Source of the DNA: Meconema thalassinum
Taxonomy: Eukaryota > Arthropoda > Insecta > Orthoptera > Tettigoniidae
Reading direction: 5' to 3'
NCBI GenBank assembly: GCA_946902985.2
Contig: OX336392.1
Location: 466,886,693 to 466,950,692, forward strand
Length of the DNA stretch: 64,000 bases
The notes under the pieces are model-generated. The model had not been told where the DNA came from. It worked only from the letters and a program-made list of their open reading frames with translations, and made no database searches. Positions 9,690-20,847 of this stretch are shown one piece after another. Position 1 is the first letter of the stretch; the number at the start of each line of letters is the position of its first letter. The position numbers and the translations under genes are program-made.

Positions 9690-11276
9690 TCACTGAGCAG
9701 TCCGGTTGGAGTTTAAATTGCTAGGTCCAGGTTGTTGATGCTGTTGGTTGCCTTCACGTTGCCTATCTCTCTCTGGTGCCCGGAGAGCTTGCTTCTGGTT
9801 ATTTCCTCTTATCAGTCAACTGGCTACGCCCCCCTCCCCCCATTTCATGTTGATTGTACTGATTGTTCCTATTGTCATGGTTTCTCTGATTATTCCCTTG
9901 TTGGCTACCCTGATAGTTCCCACTCCTTCTCTCCGTATCCCTATTTCCTATATTCCCCTGGTGTCCTAATTAACTATTAAGCACGTCAAATCTTATCTAA
10001 CAAAGATTACATAGCTTTGATACTTCCCGTGCGCTGAATACAAGACGCCTCCCTAATCATATCTGGAAAGTGCCGTAACATGAGCCTCACTATATCTGCC
10101 TCAGACTCTAACCCATCAAAATTCTGCCAAATCAACACATGAGATAAGAAATACTCTGCCATAGAAAGTCCTCCCTTCTTACTATACTTTCCAAACACTT
10201 TCCTTTCTCTCTCTCTCTCTCTCTCCCTTGAATACTCTCATTCCAGAACTTACCACTTAACATCTCTGTGAAACTTTCTAGGCTAGTCATACTTGTCCTA
10301 TATACTTGAAACAATGACTTTGCTACACCCACAAAAGCAATAGATAGCATTTCTAATCCAGTTTCCCATTCAATACGGTCCACCCTAATTTGACGCTCAA
10401 TCTTCTTCTCTACTAATTTTAAAATTTCCATGGGATTACATTGGTTTCTAGAAAATTTGGGTAAATCAACCTCCTTAATACGCAAACCTGTCACATTTAA
10501 ACAACTATGATTCTCTCTCAATTCGTTACGTAGTGCTCTCTGGCTATTCAAAAAAAAATCTTCTAGCATACTTTCCGTTTTCTCCGCTAGTCTCCTAAGT
10601 TCTTCCTAACTTTTCCTTCTTTTTCTTCGACTTTTTTGACAAGACTTCCTGTTTACTCTTTAAAATCGGACACTTCTCCAAGCTTTCCTACGACCCCCTC
10701 TAACCTATTAACATTTCCCTATCCTTGCCCTTACTTGTGCTTTCAATGTGATCTATTCTTTTTGTGGTTACTTCTTCATTCCTGTCTACCTTAGAGACTA
10801 GTACCTCCACATTGTCGCTATTGGTCTGACTGACTTTCGCTACCCCATGTACCTGATGCTGGATTACTCTCCAGTCTATTTTCATCTCTGCCTCAAATTT
10901 ACTACACTCCGTTTCTATTGTCTTCTACTCTCACAAGTTGATCTCCCAGCTTTTCAACTCTATCGCTAACCTCAGTAATCACTTAGCTCATCTCCTCAAG
11001 CTTTGCATTCACATTCCTGTTATCCTACTCTATCTTAGCATTCACATTGCTATTGCCCTGCTTTCTTCCATCTTTGACCATCTTTGGAGCCAGTCTGGAC
11101 TAATCCCCTCCGCTACACAGTGGTTGACGTCCTGTTCCTTCGTGGTCGAGTCCTCCAATCTACTTTCACCACTTCCCGATTCCATCATCGACCCCTTATT
11201 ACGCACTGCTTCTGCCCCTATCGTGCAAATTATTATTTTCCTCACTGTCTAACCTATTTCTATTTTCACTCTCCAT
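9690..11276 (-). pseudogene. Ty3/Gypsy gag remnant
   Basis: Gag reads leftward from the ATG at 11,276-11,274. An acidic and polar N-terminal region (11,245-11,042) is followed by a coiled-coil-like segment (10,885-10,700) and a capsid-like region (10,569-10,007) with LPKFSRNQCNPMEILKLVE and WETGLEMLSIAF. A (CT)n run at 10,206-10,230 (REREREREK when translated) interrupts it. It is broken by frameshifts. The same gag is present again at 22.7-25.4 kb. Confidence 0.65.
10206..10230. repeat. (CT)n microsatellite inside gag
   Basis: A run of about 12 CT dinucleotides. The shorter equivalent at 22,692-22,709 marks the point where the second copy of this region stops being similar, so this simple repeat coincides with a recombination junction. 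Confidence 0.85.
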
Positions 11277-11930
11277 TTTAGAATTCCTAATAACAGTGCG
11301 TCAACGTAGTTCAATATCTGACATCGCCTCCAAAATCATTGGCACAAATATATACACTCTTAAAGTAATAATCTCTAACTGTATTGCCTATTGTGTGCAT
11401 ATTCCTGATAGCACTGTGAAATATGATACAGCTCTACGAGCCCTACTGTTGGCTGTCACTTTATAACTTGCTCTTTTTATGTAGCGTACGGGGTTCTTAA
11501 TCTTTGGGGGGGGGGGCAGGTCTGCGTTGAATCGATATCATATTATAATTTTGAAACAAGTGATTTTATTTAATACTTAAAACAGAAAGAAACAATGAAG
11601 GAATGCTGTAAGATAATAAATTATATTTTAATTAAAAACAACAACACTGTACCCGAATTCAAGTAATGACCAACCATTATCCGATGATGTAGAGGATCGC
11701 GAAGGACGTTGATCCCCAGCTAGATAAACCAACTGTACCTTGCTGGCTGGCGGTCACTGAACTCGTCGTACACATGTTTATTAAAATGCGAATGTACTAT
11801 GATCTAACTACATTGGGTTCACATCTAACTACAAAAGGAGAGTGAGGTTCTTAGAATCTTGAGGTGTGACGTGTGTGGAATTGCGTTGGGCGCCTATAGA
11901 TAGTTCACTCGTTATCATGTTGATGATGAT
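11277..11930 (-). other. 5' non-coding region of the Gypsy element, LTR or leader
   Basis: AT-rich sequence upstream of gag, repeated almost unchanged at about 25,440-26,100. It contains a run of 11 G near 11,506 and, on the minus strand near 11,886, GGCGCCCAACG. That resembles a lysine-tRNA primer-binding site, but without the leading T. I could not delimit an LTR because no second LTR is present for comparison. Confidence 0.4.
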
Positions 11931-11975
11931 GATGTTGATGATGATAATTGTTGTTTTAAGGGGCCTAACATCTAG
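11931..11975 (-). mobile_element. Tail-only fragment of a CCCCC-ATC element, inverted
   Basis: The reverse complement of the family 3' tip: (GAT)n, AATTGTTGTTTTAAGGGGCC, then TAACATCTAG, with the rest of the hairpin lost. It lies between Gypsy and the inverted-repeat element. Positions 11,967-11,980 are the empty version of the site that is filled at 26,131-27,618. Confidence 0.85.
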
Positions 11976-12722
11976 TTTAAAATTTGAAAATACACTTATA
12001 TTCCGTCTAGTCAATACTTGACTGTTTATTTACTCACTAGGACAACTGATACTCATTGGACTGTAGTGCAGTGATTTAATAGTCCAATCGAGGCTGTTAG
12101 GCGCAGATATGAACGAAAGGAATATTAATTAGGGAAGTTTCATGCTGAAAATGAAGTGTACTTCCAGGGTTTTGGCTTTCTTTGTAATCAGTATAAGGGT
12201 TTCAACAATCATATATATTTACATCACATTTCATCCATTTAATGTCACAATGACTGGCCAATATTGTACTAGCTGATGAAGGGCAGATTACACCTCGATA
12301 CATGTCCTCGTGTGTAAATAAACATTAAAGTATTGACTATACTCTGATTTACAAAAGATGAACGGTGAAAGCTGTCATCTGTTTGAAGGGTGAGGTGAGG
12401 AGTGGAGACGGTCTCCAGGGCGACAGCGAGCAGTGTTGCAATCGATGCAGACACAGCAGTGAGCACATGGTTTGACTCGGTGTTCTACTGTGCCTTCACC
12501 CGTCACGGTCATTAGACACAAGTCTTCCTGCAAGCCTCTTGGAATGTTATGAGTCATGATCTGCCTCAGTGGCAACGCAGCATTTCCCCACGTGCTAGCT
12601 CTGACATCTGTCAGCGTTCAATATTGGTAATTCAATATAGACAGAACATAAGTGTATTTTCAAATTTTAAAGTACCCGGCTTTATCGTTGTATCAGTAAT
12701 CTTTCTACGGGGGTTCGACTGT
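11976..12722. mobile_element. Short non-autonomous DNA transposon with terminal inverted repeats
   Basis: A perfect 24-bp inverted repeat is formed by 11,976-11,999 and 12,648-12,671. The right side extends outward to GGGTTCGACTGTA at 12,722, a pogo/Tc1-like tip with a TA dinucleotide, while the left outer tip has been lost against the neighbouring tail fragment. Parts of the interior (12,340-12,490 and 12,530-12,620) reappear inverted at 43,040-43,215 and 38,640-38,745, flanking a decayed DDE_3 transposase gene. This suggests an internally deleted derivative of that element. No coding frame is supported. Confidence 0.6.
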
Positions 12723-12763
12723 ACTCTCTCCCACACAACAAGATCTGTTAGTTATTGTTTTAA

Positions 12764-13512
12764 CCCCCCAGGGGCTCACATCTTGTGGGCGTGGGTTGGC
12801 GACCACGGGGCCCCAGCTGAGTCCGGCATTGCTTCCACTTACTTGTGCCGGGCTCCTCTCTGTCTTCTTTCCTGTCGACCTCACTTGGTCAACTCTTGTT
12901 CTCTTCTGACCCCGACGGTATTAGGGTATCCGAGGCCTAGGGAGTCTCTTCCTTTCCCGCCTAAATAGGCCCTTGTCTCATCTTTTCTGATACCCTCCTT
13001 CTGCGAGGGGTCAGCCTTCTTTTTCTCTTCCTTTTACCTCCTGCCTTGTGCTCAAGGCCCTTCAGGAGGCAGGGTGTATGTAGCCCCACCACTTCTGGTG
13101 CACCCTAGATAATGCTACACCCTCAGGGGCTCACTGCTGGTGAGTTCGGGAGTTGGCGACACCGAGGGATTCCTGAGCTGGGTCCGTTTTCCCCTTTTGT
13201 CCCTTACCTTCGGGGCGGGCCCTCTCCTCTTTCACTTTCCTATCTGCCTTTCATGGCTCTCCTTACTTCCAAGTCCCTCAATCCGCATTCTTCGAGGGTT
13301 GAGGGCATTTCTTTTCCTCCTGTCCTTTATTTGCCTTATTCTCCTTTTGTTTTCCATTTCTTCTTCTAGTATGTAGGTTGGTAGTTAGTTTTAGTTTTAA
13401 GTTTACATTTCATTTTCATCTTCACGATCACCCAAACCATCAGGGGCCGATAGCCTAGATGTTAGGCCCCTTAAAACAACAATTATCATCATCATCATCA
13501 TCATCATCATCA
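12764..13512 (+). mobile_element. Full-length CCCCC-ATC element, form A
   Basis: Starts with CCCCCCAGGGGCTCAC and ends with the hairpin and a long (ATC)n tail. It is flanked by a 12-bp TSD, TTATTGTTTTAA, at 12,752-12,763 and 13,513-13,524. Non-coding. It sits just upstream of the beta-spectrin exon. Confidence 0.9.
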
Positions 13513-13644
13513 TTATTGTTTTAAGGGGAGGAACTACGAGGTCATCTACCTCATTTGTGACTCGTTTTTGTTTCTAAATTTTAATTATTGTAGCTATTGT
13601 AATTGTTTGAGTAGTTGAAGAGTTTGTTGTCCTGGTTTCGACAG

Positions 13645-13857
13645 GGACGCGAGTGGCGTGGAACAACCACCAGAGTCTGAAGGCGGAGATTGACGCGCGA
13701 GATGACAACTCCACGGCCTGCATCTCGCTGGGCTAAGAGCTGCTGTCCCGAAATCACTACGCTTCGAGCGAGATCAAGGACAAGCTGTTGTCTCTGACAA
13801 ACCAGTGGAACTCCCTGCTGCATCGCTGGGAGGAGAGGTGGCTCAATCTGCAGCTCA
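13645..13857 (+). pseudogene. beta-Spec: Beta-spectrin exon with an in-frame stop codon
   Basis: This 213-bp exon-like block lies between a consensus acceptor (...TTTCGACAG/GG) and a consensus donor (CTCA/GTAAGTAT). Its frame reads WNNHQSLKAEIDARDD, then STACISLG, a stop, ELLSRNHYASSEIKDKLL and HRWEERWLNLQL. That is the late spectrin repeat of beta-spectrin that precedes the LILEV segment in the family. The terminal A fits a split isoleucine codon at the next exon. The stop replaces the expected lysine after SLG. Two further changes, W in TNQWNS and L in ERWLNL, are unlike the family. No neighbouring spectrin exon was found in the window. It is either a duplicated or decayed exon, or a real exon with a sequence error. 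Confidence 0.8.
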
Positions 13858-14984
13858 GTAAGTATACTCGGCCATAAGGCTAATGACGTCGAGAGCAGTG
13901 CCAAACATGTATCGGCAAATCGGAACATTTAGTTTAAAACGAGCAGAAACACTTACTGGTATTATCAACTCTCCGTCGGGCGCACCTCTGCGACTCCCGA
14001 GTTCGGACGCAGTACGTCTGACAGGCACCTGTTGCAAAGACGTCATTAACACCCATGGAAAGCAATTATATTTTAAGTGATAAGTGGCATTCATTAGGAT
14101 ATACATAGGGAGTTGATTCAACATCACGTTTATAAAACCTTACTATAATTCATTGCTCACAACCAAACTTAAAAACATAGCTCTCATTTACAACCCACCA
14201 CCAAATTGCGTTCTGTTTTCATTAGAAAAATTCAATCATACATTAAAATAATGAACAAAACTTAAATATTGCTGTAATTATAAAATAAAATACAGCACAG
14301 CAGTCATTCTTACTTGGAATCACTGCTGGAATGCTCAGCAGTAAAGATACATTGCCCCAGTAAAGTCATGCTGTATCTGTACGGGGCAGGCAGATTGCTT
14401 TGTGACATTCATAGCACCCTTCTGTGACCCGTTTATTCAACGAAATAAGCACAGTGTATTTCTTATTCATAAAATGAGTAAAATAAGCAATATTGCGATG
14501 GAATAATAAGGAAATACAAACCTTCCAAAGTGGAACAAGTTTGGACGCAATGTGCCTCACAGACCCGGAGGGTATTAACTGCAGGCGGCGAGAGCATTTG
14601 GAACGGGGCCTAGAGACAGGAAGGTATGCATGCTAGGCCATTTGCGACCATAACCCTGGCTACCAGTTTGAAGTTGTCAATGAATCTCAGACCCAAGAAA
14701 TGATACACTGGTAATCTGGTAGACATACAATGTATTTTGTTAACACAATAAAATACAAAATACATTGAACACAACATAACAACAAATAATAAATAAACAA
14801 TAAGGTAGATGTGGAAGCTTGAATCCAAGTAGCCTACTACTGTATCAGATGAGAACAATCTCATTCCCTTCATCATAATTAATTAATATCAATACGTCTA
14901 AGACGATATAGCTTCCGTTCAGAATCCATAATCAATAATAGGAGAATATTCGCAGACAAACTATCGAAGTATTTCATTTGCTTA
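13858..14984. other. Intron-like AT-rich sequence after the beta-spectrin exon
   Basis: AT-rich DNA with no coding frame I can identify and no shared repeat. It would be intron if the spectrin exon belongs to a gene. It is interrupted at 14,985 by a CCCCC-ATC insertion. Confidence 0.45.
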
Positions 14985-15722
14985 TCCCCCAGGGGCTCAC
15001 ATCTTGTGGGCGTGGGTTGGCGACCACGGGGCCCCAGCTGAGTACGGCATTGCTTCCACTTACTTGTGCCGGGCTCCTCTCTGTCTTCTTTCCTGTCGAC
15101 CTCACTTGGTCAACTCTTGTTCTCTTCTGACCCCGACGGTATTAGGGTATCCGAGGCCTAGGGAGTCTCTTCCTTTCCCGCCTTAATTGGCCCTTGTCTC
15201 ATCTTTTCTGATACCCTCCTTCTGCGAGGGGTCAGCCTTCTTTTTCTCTTCCTTTTACCTCCTGCCTTGTGCTCTAGGCCCTTAAGGAGGCAGGGTGTAT
15301 GTAGCCCCACCCCTTCTGGTGCACCCTAGATAATGCTACACCCTCAGGGGCTCACGGCTGGTGAGTTCGGGAGTTGGCGACCCCGAGGGATTCCTGAGCT
15401 GGGTCCGTTTTCCCCTTTTGTCCCTTATCTTTGGGGCGGACCCTCTCCTCTTTGACTTTCCTATATGCCTTTCATGGCTCTCCTTCCTTCCAAGTCCCTC
15501 AATCCGCCTTCTCCGAGGGTTGAGGGCATTTCTTTTCCTTCTGTCCTTTTATTTGCCTTATTCTCCTTTAGTTTTCTATTTCTTCTTCTAGTATGTAGGT
15601 TAGTAGTTAGTTTTAGTTTTAAGTTCGCTTTTCATTTTCATCTTCACGATCACCCAAACCATCAGGGGCCGATAACCTAGATGTTAGGCCCCTTAAAACA
15701 ACAATTATCATCATCATCATCA
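14985..15722 (+). mobile_element. Full-length CCCCC-ATC element, form A (reference copy)
   Basis: A clean copy of about 738 bp flanked by the 11-bp TSD TCATTTGCTTA (14,974-14,984 and 15,723-15,733). The 5' module contains an internal repeat: CAGGGGCTCAC followed by GTTGGCGACC occurs at 14,990 and again at 15,345, about 355 bp apart. The 3' end is the family hairpin plus (ATC)n. Confidence 0.92.
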
Positions 15723-15733
15723 TCATTTGCTTA

Positions 15734-18213
15734 ACCATAAAGCCTCACATAAATACATCAGTCAGCAAATCACGTATTCTTGTTTCGATAAATAAACAGT
15801 CATTATAGCAAAACATAAATGTCGCGAAGTCAGACGATAATATCATTTGCTTTCCAAAGCTTATAACCGTCGTAACTCAAGATTACTATCCGTTAATCAG
15901 CTTCAAATATTAGGGAGTATTTTTTAATACGTCCATCTCAAGCAATGGCTGCTTTCATCCTCTTATTTTTTTACTAATAGCTGATCGCGATCATAGTTAC
16001 TTTAATAGTTGCTGCCATGTTCCAACACCAGAACACTCCTGAGGAACTGACAGCGCAACCAAGACAAACTCAAGTGAAAACAAGGAAATAAGAATCAACG
16101 GAACCATAAGGGTCATACTAAATACGTAGCAAGAACAAGACAATTTTAAATAAAATAAATTTAAGGTTAACAAACTTAGCTACGTTGCAAAATCTGAGTG
16201 TCAGAACCATCAGAGAGAGGAATCACGAGGTTGACGATAATATAAATAAAATCACATTTCAAAGACCATCACACCACAGAGAAAATAATCAGATTATCAA
16301 TACATTACCTTCTCAACCATACACGACCTCAGCCTACTTACGTACATCAGCAGTCTTCAACTTGATTTACATATTTCATCACAAGTACGACTATCGCCAC
16401 CAGTTACCAACGTAATCATGTCCACATATACTCCCACGTCTTCATAGGTTGTTTCCATAATGTCTTCAATATCTAACATCCATCTATAGTATTTAGGCCT
16501 AATAATTTGCGATGCTTTCCTCTTTTCAAAGATTAAGATATTTAAGCCCCCAATCATATTAATTCCCACGACGATAATTGTACCTAGTCCAGATCTACAA
16601 TCTTTTCTTATCATCCAGTTTCAATAACTTAAAACTCCCAACACCTTGGAAGACAACCAATCGCTGTCATGCACTCGACGAGAAGTAAATCAAATCTTAC
16701 CTGCTCTCTAGCGGATAAAGCTTTCAAACTACATGCCGAGAGCCAGTACGTGACAAATGATGCAACCTGTCGGCAGCCAACGAAGGTATAATAATCGCCG
16801 CGCATTTCGAATACAGTCTCTCACCATCTTTTCGTAGCTCGTGCAGAGAAGTGAGCCAAACAATTGGCTCAGACTCTCCGGCTCCAAATTTGTCGATGGT
16901 TCATAGAACAGGGACAACGTACCATGTAAAAGTGTACAAACATGCAGAACATGCAACTCTTCACTAAAATATAAATTCTCTCCTAATCATGCACACACAC
17001 TTGCTTTAGAAGTTAAGAGACATTTCAGAAAGTTCATCTCAGTACCTCTCAGCACATAAAATAACACCTACACTTGTCGATCCAAACCTGACATCCATAC
17101 CAAGGACATCACTTTCAAAACCACATGCTAAGTAGATACTTAAAGATACAATACATCCGGAATGATATAAACATCAATACAATTGTCTTCTGGTTTCGAT
17201 GGATGCTGGTTCAGATCCGAACGAAGTTTATGTCGTTTGGTCCAACATCCGGGCCCACAGATATTTGCTCAAACGCAGAACCTGACCACTGAAATCAAAA
17301 TTCACTTGCGACAGCAACTAATTTTTTGAAAGCTTAATAACTAACAAACATTCAATACAACCCCAAAAAGGACAAAACATGACATCAGAAATAATATAAA
17401 TTACCCTATACTTCAAGTTTCCACATCTTTACAATCATGAATTAAACTTTTCCTAACTTCAAACAATCAGAATTACATAGTTTTCCAATTATTGTACAAT
17501 AACCAGAGAAGAATATATACACGATATCAGTTTTCCAGAATTTAACGCAAACAATAACCCTGAATGGTACATGAACTCTTTTATTACTCTTAAAAAAAAA
17601 AGGGAAACCCCTTAATAGGCAATGGCATATGTCTGATATTACAAAAGTGTCTGACTTATTTTGAAAAAACAGAAGATAAAAAGATGAACAAGAAAGACAA
17701 CCAAAAATAAGGAAATTATAACAAAATTCCATGAAATAACAGTAATAAGAGCTTGTAATCGGAGTAACATCAAATCACACGTGCAGACAAAACGAACCAG
17801 ACAAAATCATTCACCACAACATACATAACTTCAAAATCCCACATAAAATTAAAATAAGTAAGTAAAATAAGTAGGATCAATATCCCAAGAAAATTTCCAC
17901 CAGAATATAAATTGACACACGTTAGGACACCGACACACAAAACATTAAACCCTTAAATAAAACACTTCGTAAATCATCTTGTCATTCTCACCGCATTACC
18001 CTGGTGTAGCATGATTACCCGTCACCACATATCATTTTTCGGCAAGTACTTACTTTCCCAAAATCAACAAGTAACAAAAAAATTAACAAAGCCACCACTT
18101 GGAGAAACAAAGGAACAGGTCGTAAATACTCACCATATACACATGAACACCTTATGTCACCTAGTCAAGTCAACCTTGACATCAAGTAGGATCGTAAGGC
18201 GAACTAAGATATT
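15734..18213. other. AT-rich sequence without recognised genes
   Basis: About 2.5 kb of AT-rich DNA with short frames only. I found no motif, RNA gene or shared repeat. It continues after the Penelope insertion (20,805-20,847) and after the next CCCCC-ATC copy (21,594 onward), so it is the older host sequence here. Confidence 0.5.
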
Positions 18214-20804
18214 TTATCATCTTGGCTTACAGGATTGAGCCGCGTCGCATATCGGTTATTATTTCCCGACGTTTCGGCTGACATTGCAGCAGCGTTAATC
18301 ATAGGTAGGTTCGAGTTGGTGTCCGTACTCAAACTAACGGTTATCGCCAGTCACATGTGCTTGCTTGCCCTACATTGTCGTCACGCTGATCGCTGATTGG
18401 TCCCCGCCCCTGGCAGTCGCGCGCTAGTAGAACTTTCCAAATGTTGCTAAGGTTGACACCATCATCGCGATTAAAATTATTGGGTTGCTTTACGACCTCT
18501 ATTGCCTCTCTAATTAACCTGTTTTGATATCTGGGATTTTAGCAACAGTTTCGGCCTTATCAAATTCGATGGCTTGTCTCGTGACGTCAACATGTTCAGC
18601 TATTGCAGATCTGTAGTTCATCTGTTTCGTGTCTCGAATGTGCTCTGAAATCCTAATGGAAACTCGTTTTTTTGTTTGCCCTATGTAAACCTGTCCACAG
18701 GAGCAAGGCAGTTTGTAAACTCCTGCGTCCTGGTTTGGCTGCTTTATCTCGTTTGTTTTACGCACTACTTGCGTCAGCTTGTTTATAGGATGCACCACAG
18801 TTGTCACATCGTGTTACTTAAGCAGCCTGACGATTCTATCTGCCAACCCCTGTACGTACGGCAGAAAGGATTTATGGTAGGGCCTATCTTCGTTCTTTTT
18901 GCCAGTTCTTCGGCTTTGTTCTACCTTCCGTGTGGCCCTATTTATTTGTCCTTTGCTGTAGCCATTAGCTAGGAGCGTGTTCCAAACATGTTTCTTCTCT
19001 TCATTCACGCTTTCCTTATCGCAAATGTGGTTGGCTCTGGTGAGGAGTGTTCTAGCTACCATTTCTTTCTGCGCTGGAGGATGACTTGAGTTCGCATGTA
19101 TGTACCGATCTATGTGAGTACCTTTCCTATAGACCCTGTGTCCGAGCGTGTTATCTGTTCATTTATAGAGCAGAACGTCTAAGATGGCCAGCTGATTATT
19201 TTCTTCTACTTCCATTGTGAAGTTGATGCTCGGATGTCTCGAGCACATGGAATCTAGAAAGTTCTGAATTGTGGTGCGTCCATGTTCCCCTATCAAAAAG
19301 ACGTCATATACGTATCTCAACCAACACCTAGGCTTCAATGGGCTCTCCTTTATCGCTTCTTCTTCAAAGTTAGCCATGAAAACGTTAGCCAGAAGTGGAG
19401 AGAGGGGGAACCCATGGCAGCTCCCTCCGTTTGCTGAAACATCTGCCCATTGAATACGAATACTGTGGAGTTAACGCAATGTTCAGTTATGTCCACTAAG
19501 TCCATTGGACCTCCTGTGGCTGTAAGATTTTCCCTGATAAACTGTGTGGCATCAGGTACAGGAACCCTGGTAAATAGGGACTCCACATCGAAGCTTGCCA
19601 GCAGATCACCGTCACTCAGGATTATAGGCTACTCGCTATGATATCTGTAAAGTGCTGCGAGTTTTTCACGTGAGAGGCTGGTGGAGGGAATAATGGCTGT
19701 AGTACCTGGTTCAAATATTTAGCCAGAGCGTGAGTTGGAGACGCTATGGCGCTAACTATAGGCCTCAAAGGCACATCGGGCTTGTGTATTTTAGGTAGGC
19801 CTTAGAACGTGGGAGTTCTTGAGTAGCGAGATACTAGGGATTTCTGCTTCTCTTCTGGAATAGATGACTATTTAATTAGCCGCGTCGTCGTTAGTTCTAT
19901 CTTCCATGTGGGGTTCTTCGGGATCGCCTCATAAGCTGGGTCTGAAAGGAGGTTGTGAACTTTATCCACATAGTCTTGGGTGTCGAATACAACCGTAGCA
20001 TTCCCTTTGTCTGCTGGCAAAATCGTAATGCTTTCATTGCTTCGTAGCTCTTTAAGGGCCTGACGTTCTTCCCTGCTGATGTTGCTTGAAACGAGCCTGG
20101 CATGTTTGATGATCTGAGAGGCCTCTGCTCTAATTTCTTCTGCTTCTAAAGCTGGTAGATGACGGATAGAAGCTTCTACCCCGCAGATAAGATCTTCCGT
20201 AGGAGTGCGTCTGGGCGTGATTGCGTAAATAAGTCCTTTGGCTAACAGGCCCATACTTGGCTCGTTCAGTGGCAGGGATGACATGTTGATCACTATGCGC
20301 TTCCTATCTAGTGCATACGTTGAAGGTGGTTTCTGCCTTTGTTGCAGCAAGTCAAATTTCTTTATATGTGTAGCTGTTGTTTTCTGTAATATGGAATCTG
20401 CTTGCCTTGCGGTATGTTATCCAGCATCGTCCAATCGTCAGGAGACAATCGTAGCATTAGCTTGAAGTGTAAGTCATATAGTTCTCGCGTCACGACGACA
20501 GTTCCGGACTCGTTCACGTAATAGGGCACTTTCAGTTCGGAGTAAAATTCTCCTCGCTGCAGGCGAATAAATATGATGTTTTACCTTGATAAAGTTAGGT
20601 GAAATGTCGTAGTCTCTGCAGCGTTTCAAAAAGGCAAGTGAGCTCAGCAAGCGCGACCGTTTCTGGCGTATAATATCCAATTTCCTGCTGTAGGAGTGAG
20701 TTTCATCCCCGTAGAGGCGTAAGTAATAACCGATATGCGACGCGGCTCAATCCTGTAAGCCAAGATGATAAACTAGACACCGGCCGCGAAAGTCTACGAT
20801 CTAA
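18214..20804 (-). mobile_element. Penelope-like retroelement with inverted terminal repeats
   Basis: A perfect 48-bp inverted repeat is formed by 18,214-18,261 and 20,724-20,771, and the coding blocks between read leftward. A direct repeat GAACTAAGATAT with similar flanks lies at about 18,200 and 20,805, the probable TSD. Inverted rather than direct terminal repeats are known for Penelope-like elements. The order of domains (N-terminal region, RT, linker, GIY-YIG) is correct, but the frames are broken. Confidence 0.8.
18514..20350 (-). pseudogene. Penelope reverse transcriptase and GIY-YIG endonuclease, broken
   Basis: 20,350-19,868 carries ESITILPADKGNATVVFDTQDY, the conserved start of Penelope RT. 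19,586-19,350 has LFTRVPVPDATQFI and QTEGAAMGSPS. 19,377-19,159 has RYVYDVFLIGEHG where family members have RYVDD, so the first catalytic aspartate is Y. 19,062-18,814 is the linker. 18,807-18,514 is the GIY-YIG nuclease, with GVYKLPCSCGQVYIGQTKKRV. At least four frame changes separate the blocks. The protein would have copied RNA at a cut made by its own endonuclease; this copy cannot. Confidence 0.8.
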
Positions 20805-20847
20805 AGAACTAAGATATCTTAACGCAATCCCAATTTATATACTCGGC

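Noticed and set aside
11886..11896. GGCGCCCAACG as a lysine-tRNA primer-binding site proving an LTR boundary
   Set aside because: The leading T is absent and no second LTR is available, so the boundary cannot be confirmed.
13112..13369. An 85-codon open frame (MLHPQGLTAGEFGSW...) recurring in almost every CCCCC-ATC copy
   Set aside because: It recurs because the DNA recurs. Differences between copies often change the residue, other forms lose the frame, and the sequence is a translated pyrimidine-rich tract with no domain.
13513..13560. ATTGTTTTAAGGGGAGGAACTACGAGGTCATC as another inverted CCCCC-ATC tail
   Set aside because: The first 13 bases are the TSD and the remainder diverges from the family hairpin; at most it is a distant relative.
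15004..15186. A recurring 60-codon frame (MWAWVGDHGAPAE...) in the 5' module
   Set aside because: Same reason: it follows the repeat, overlaps the duplicated head and shows no sign of coding constraint.
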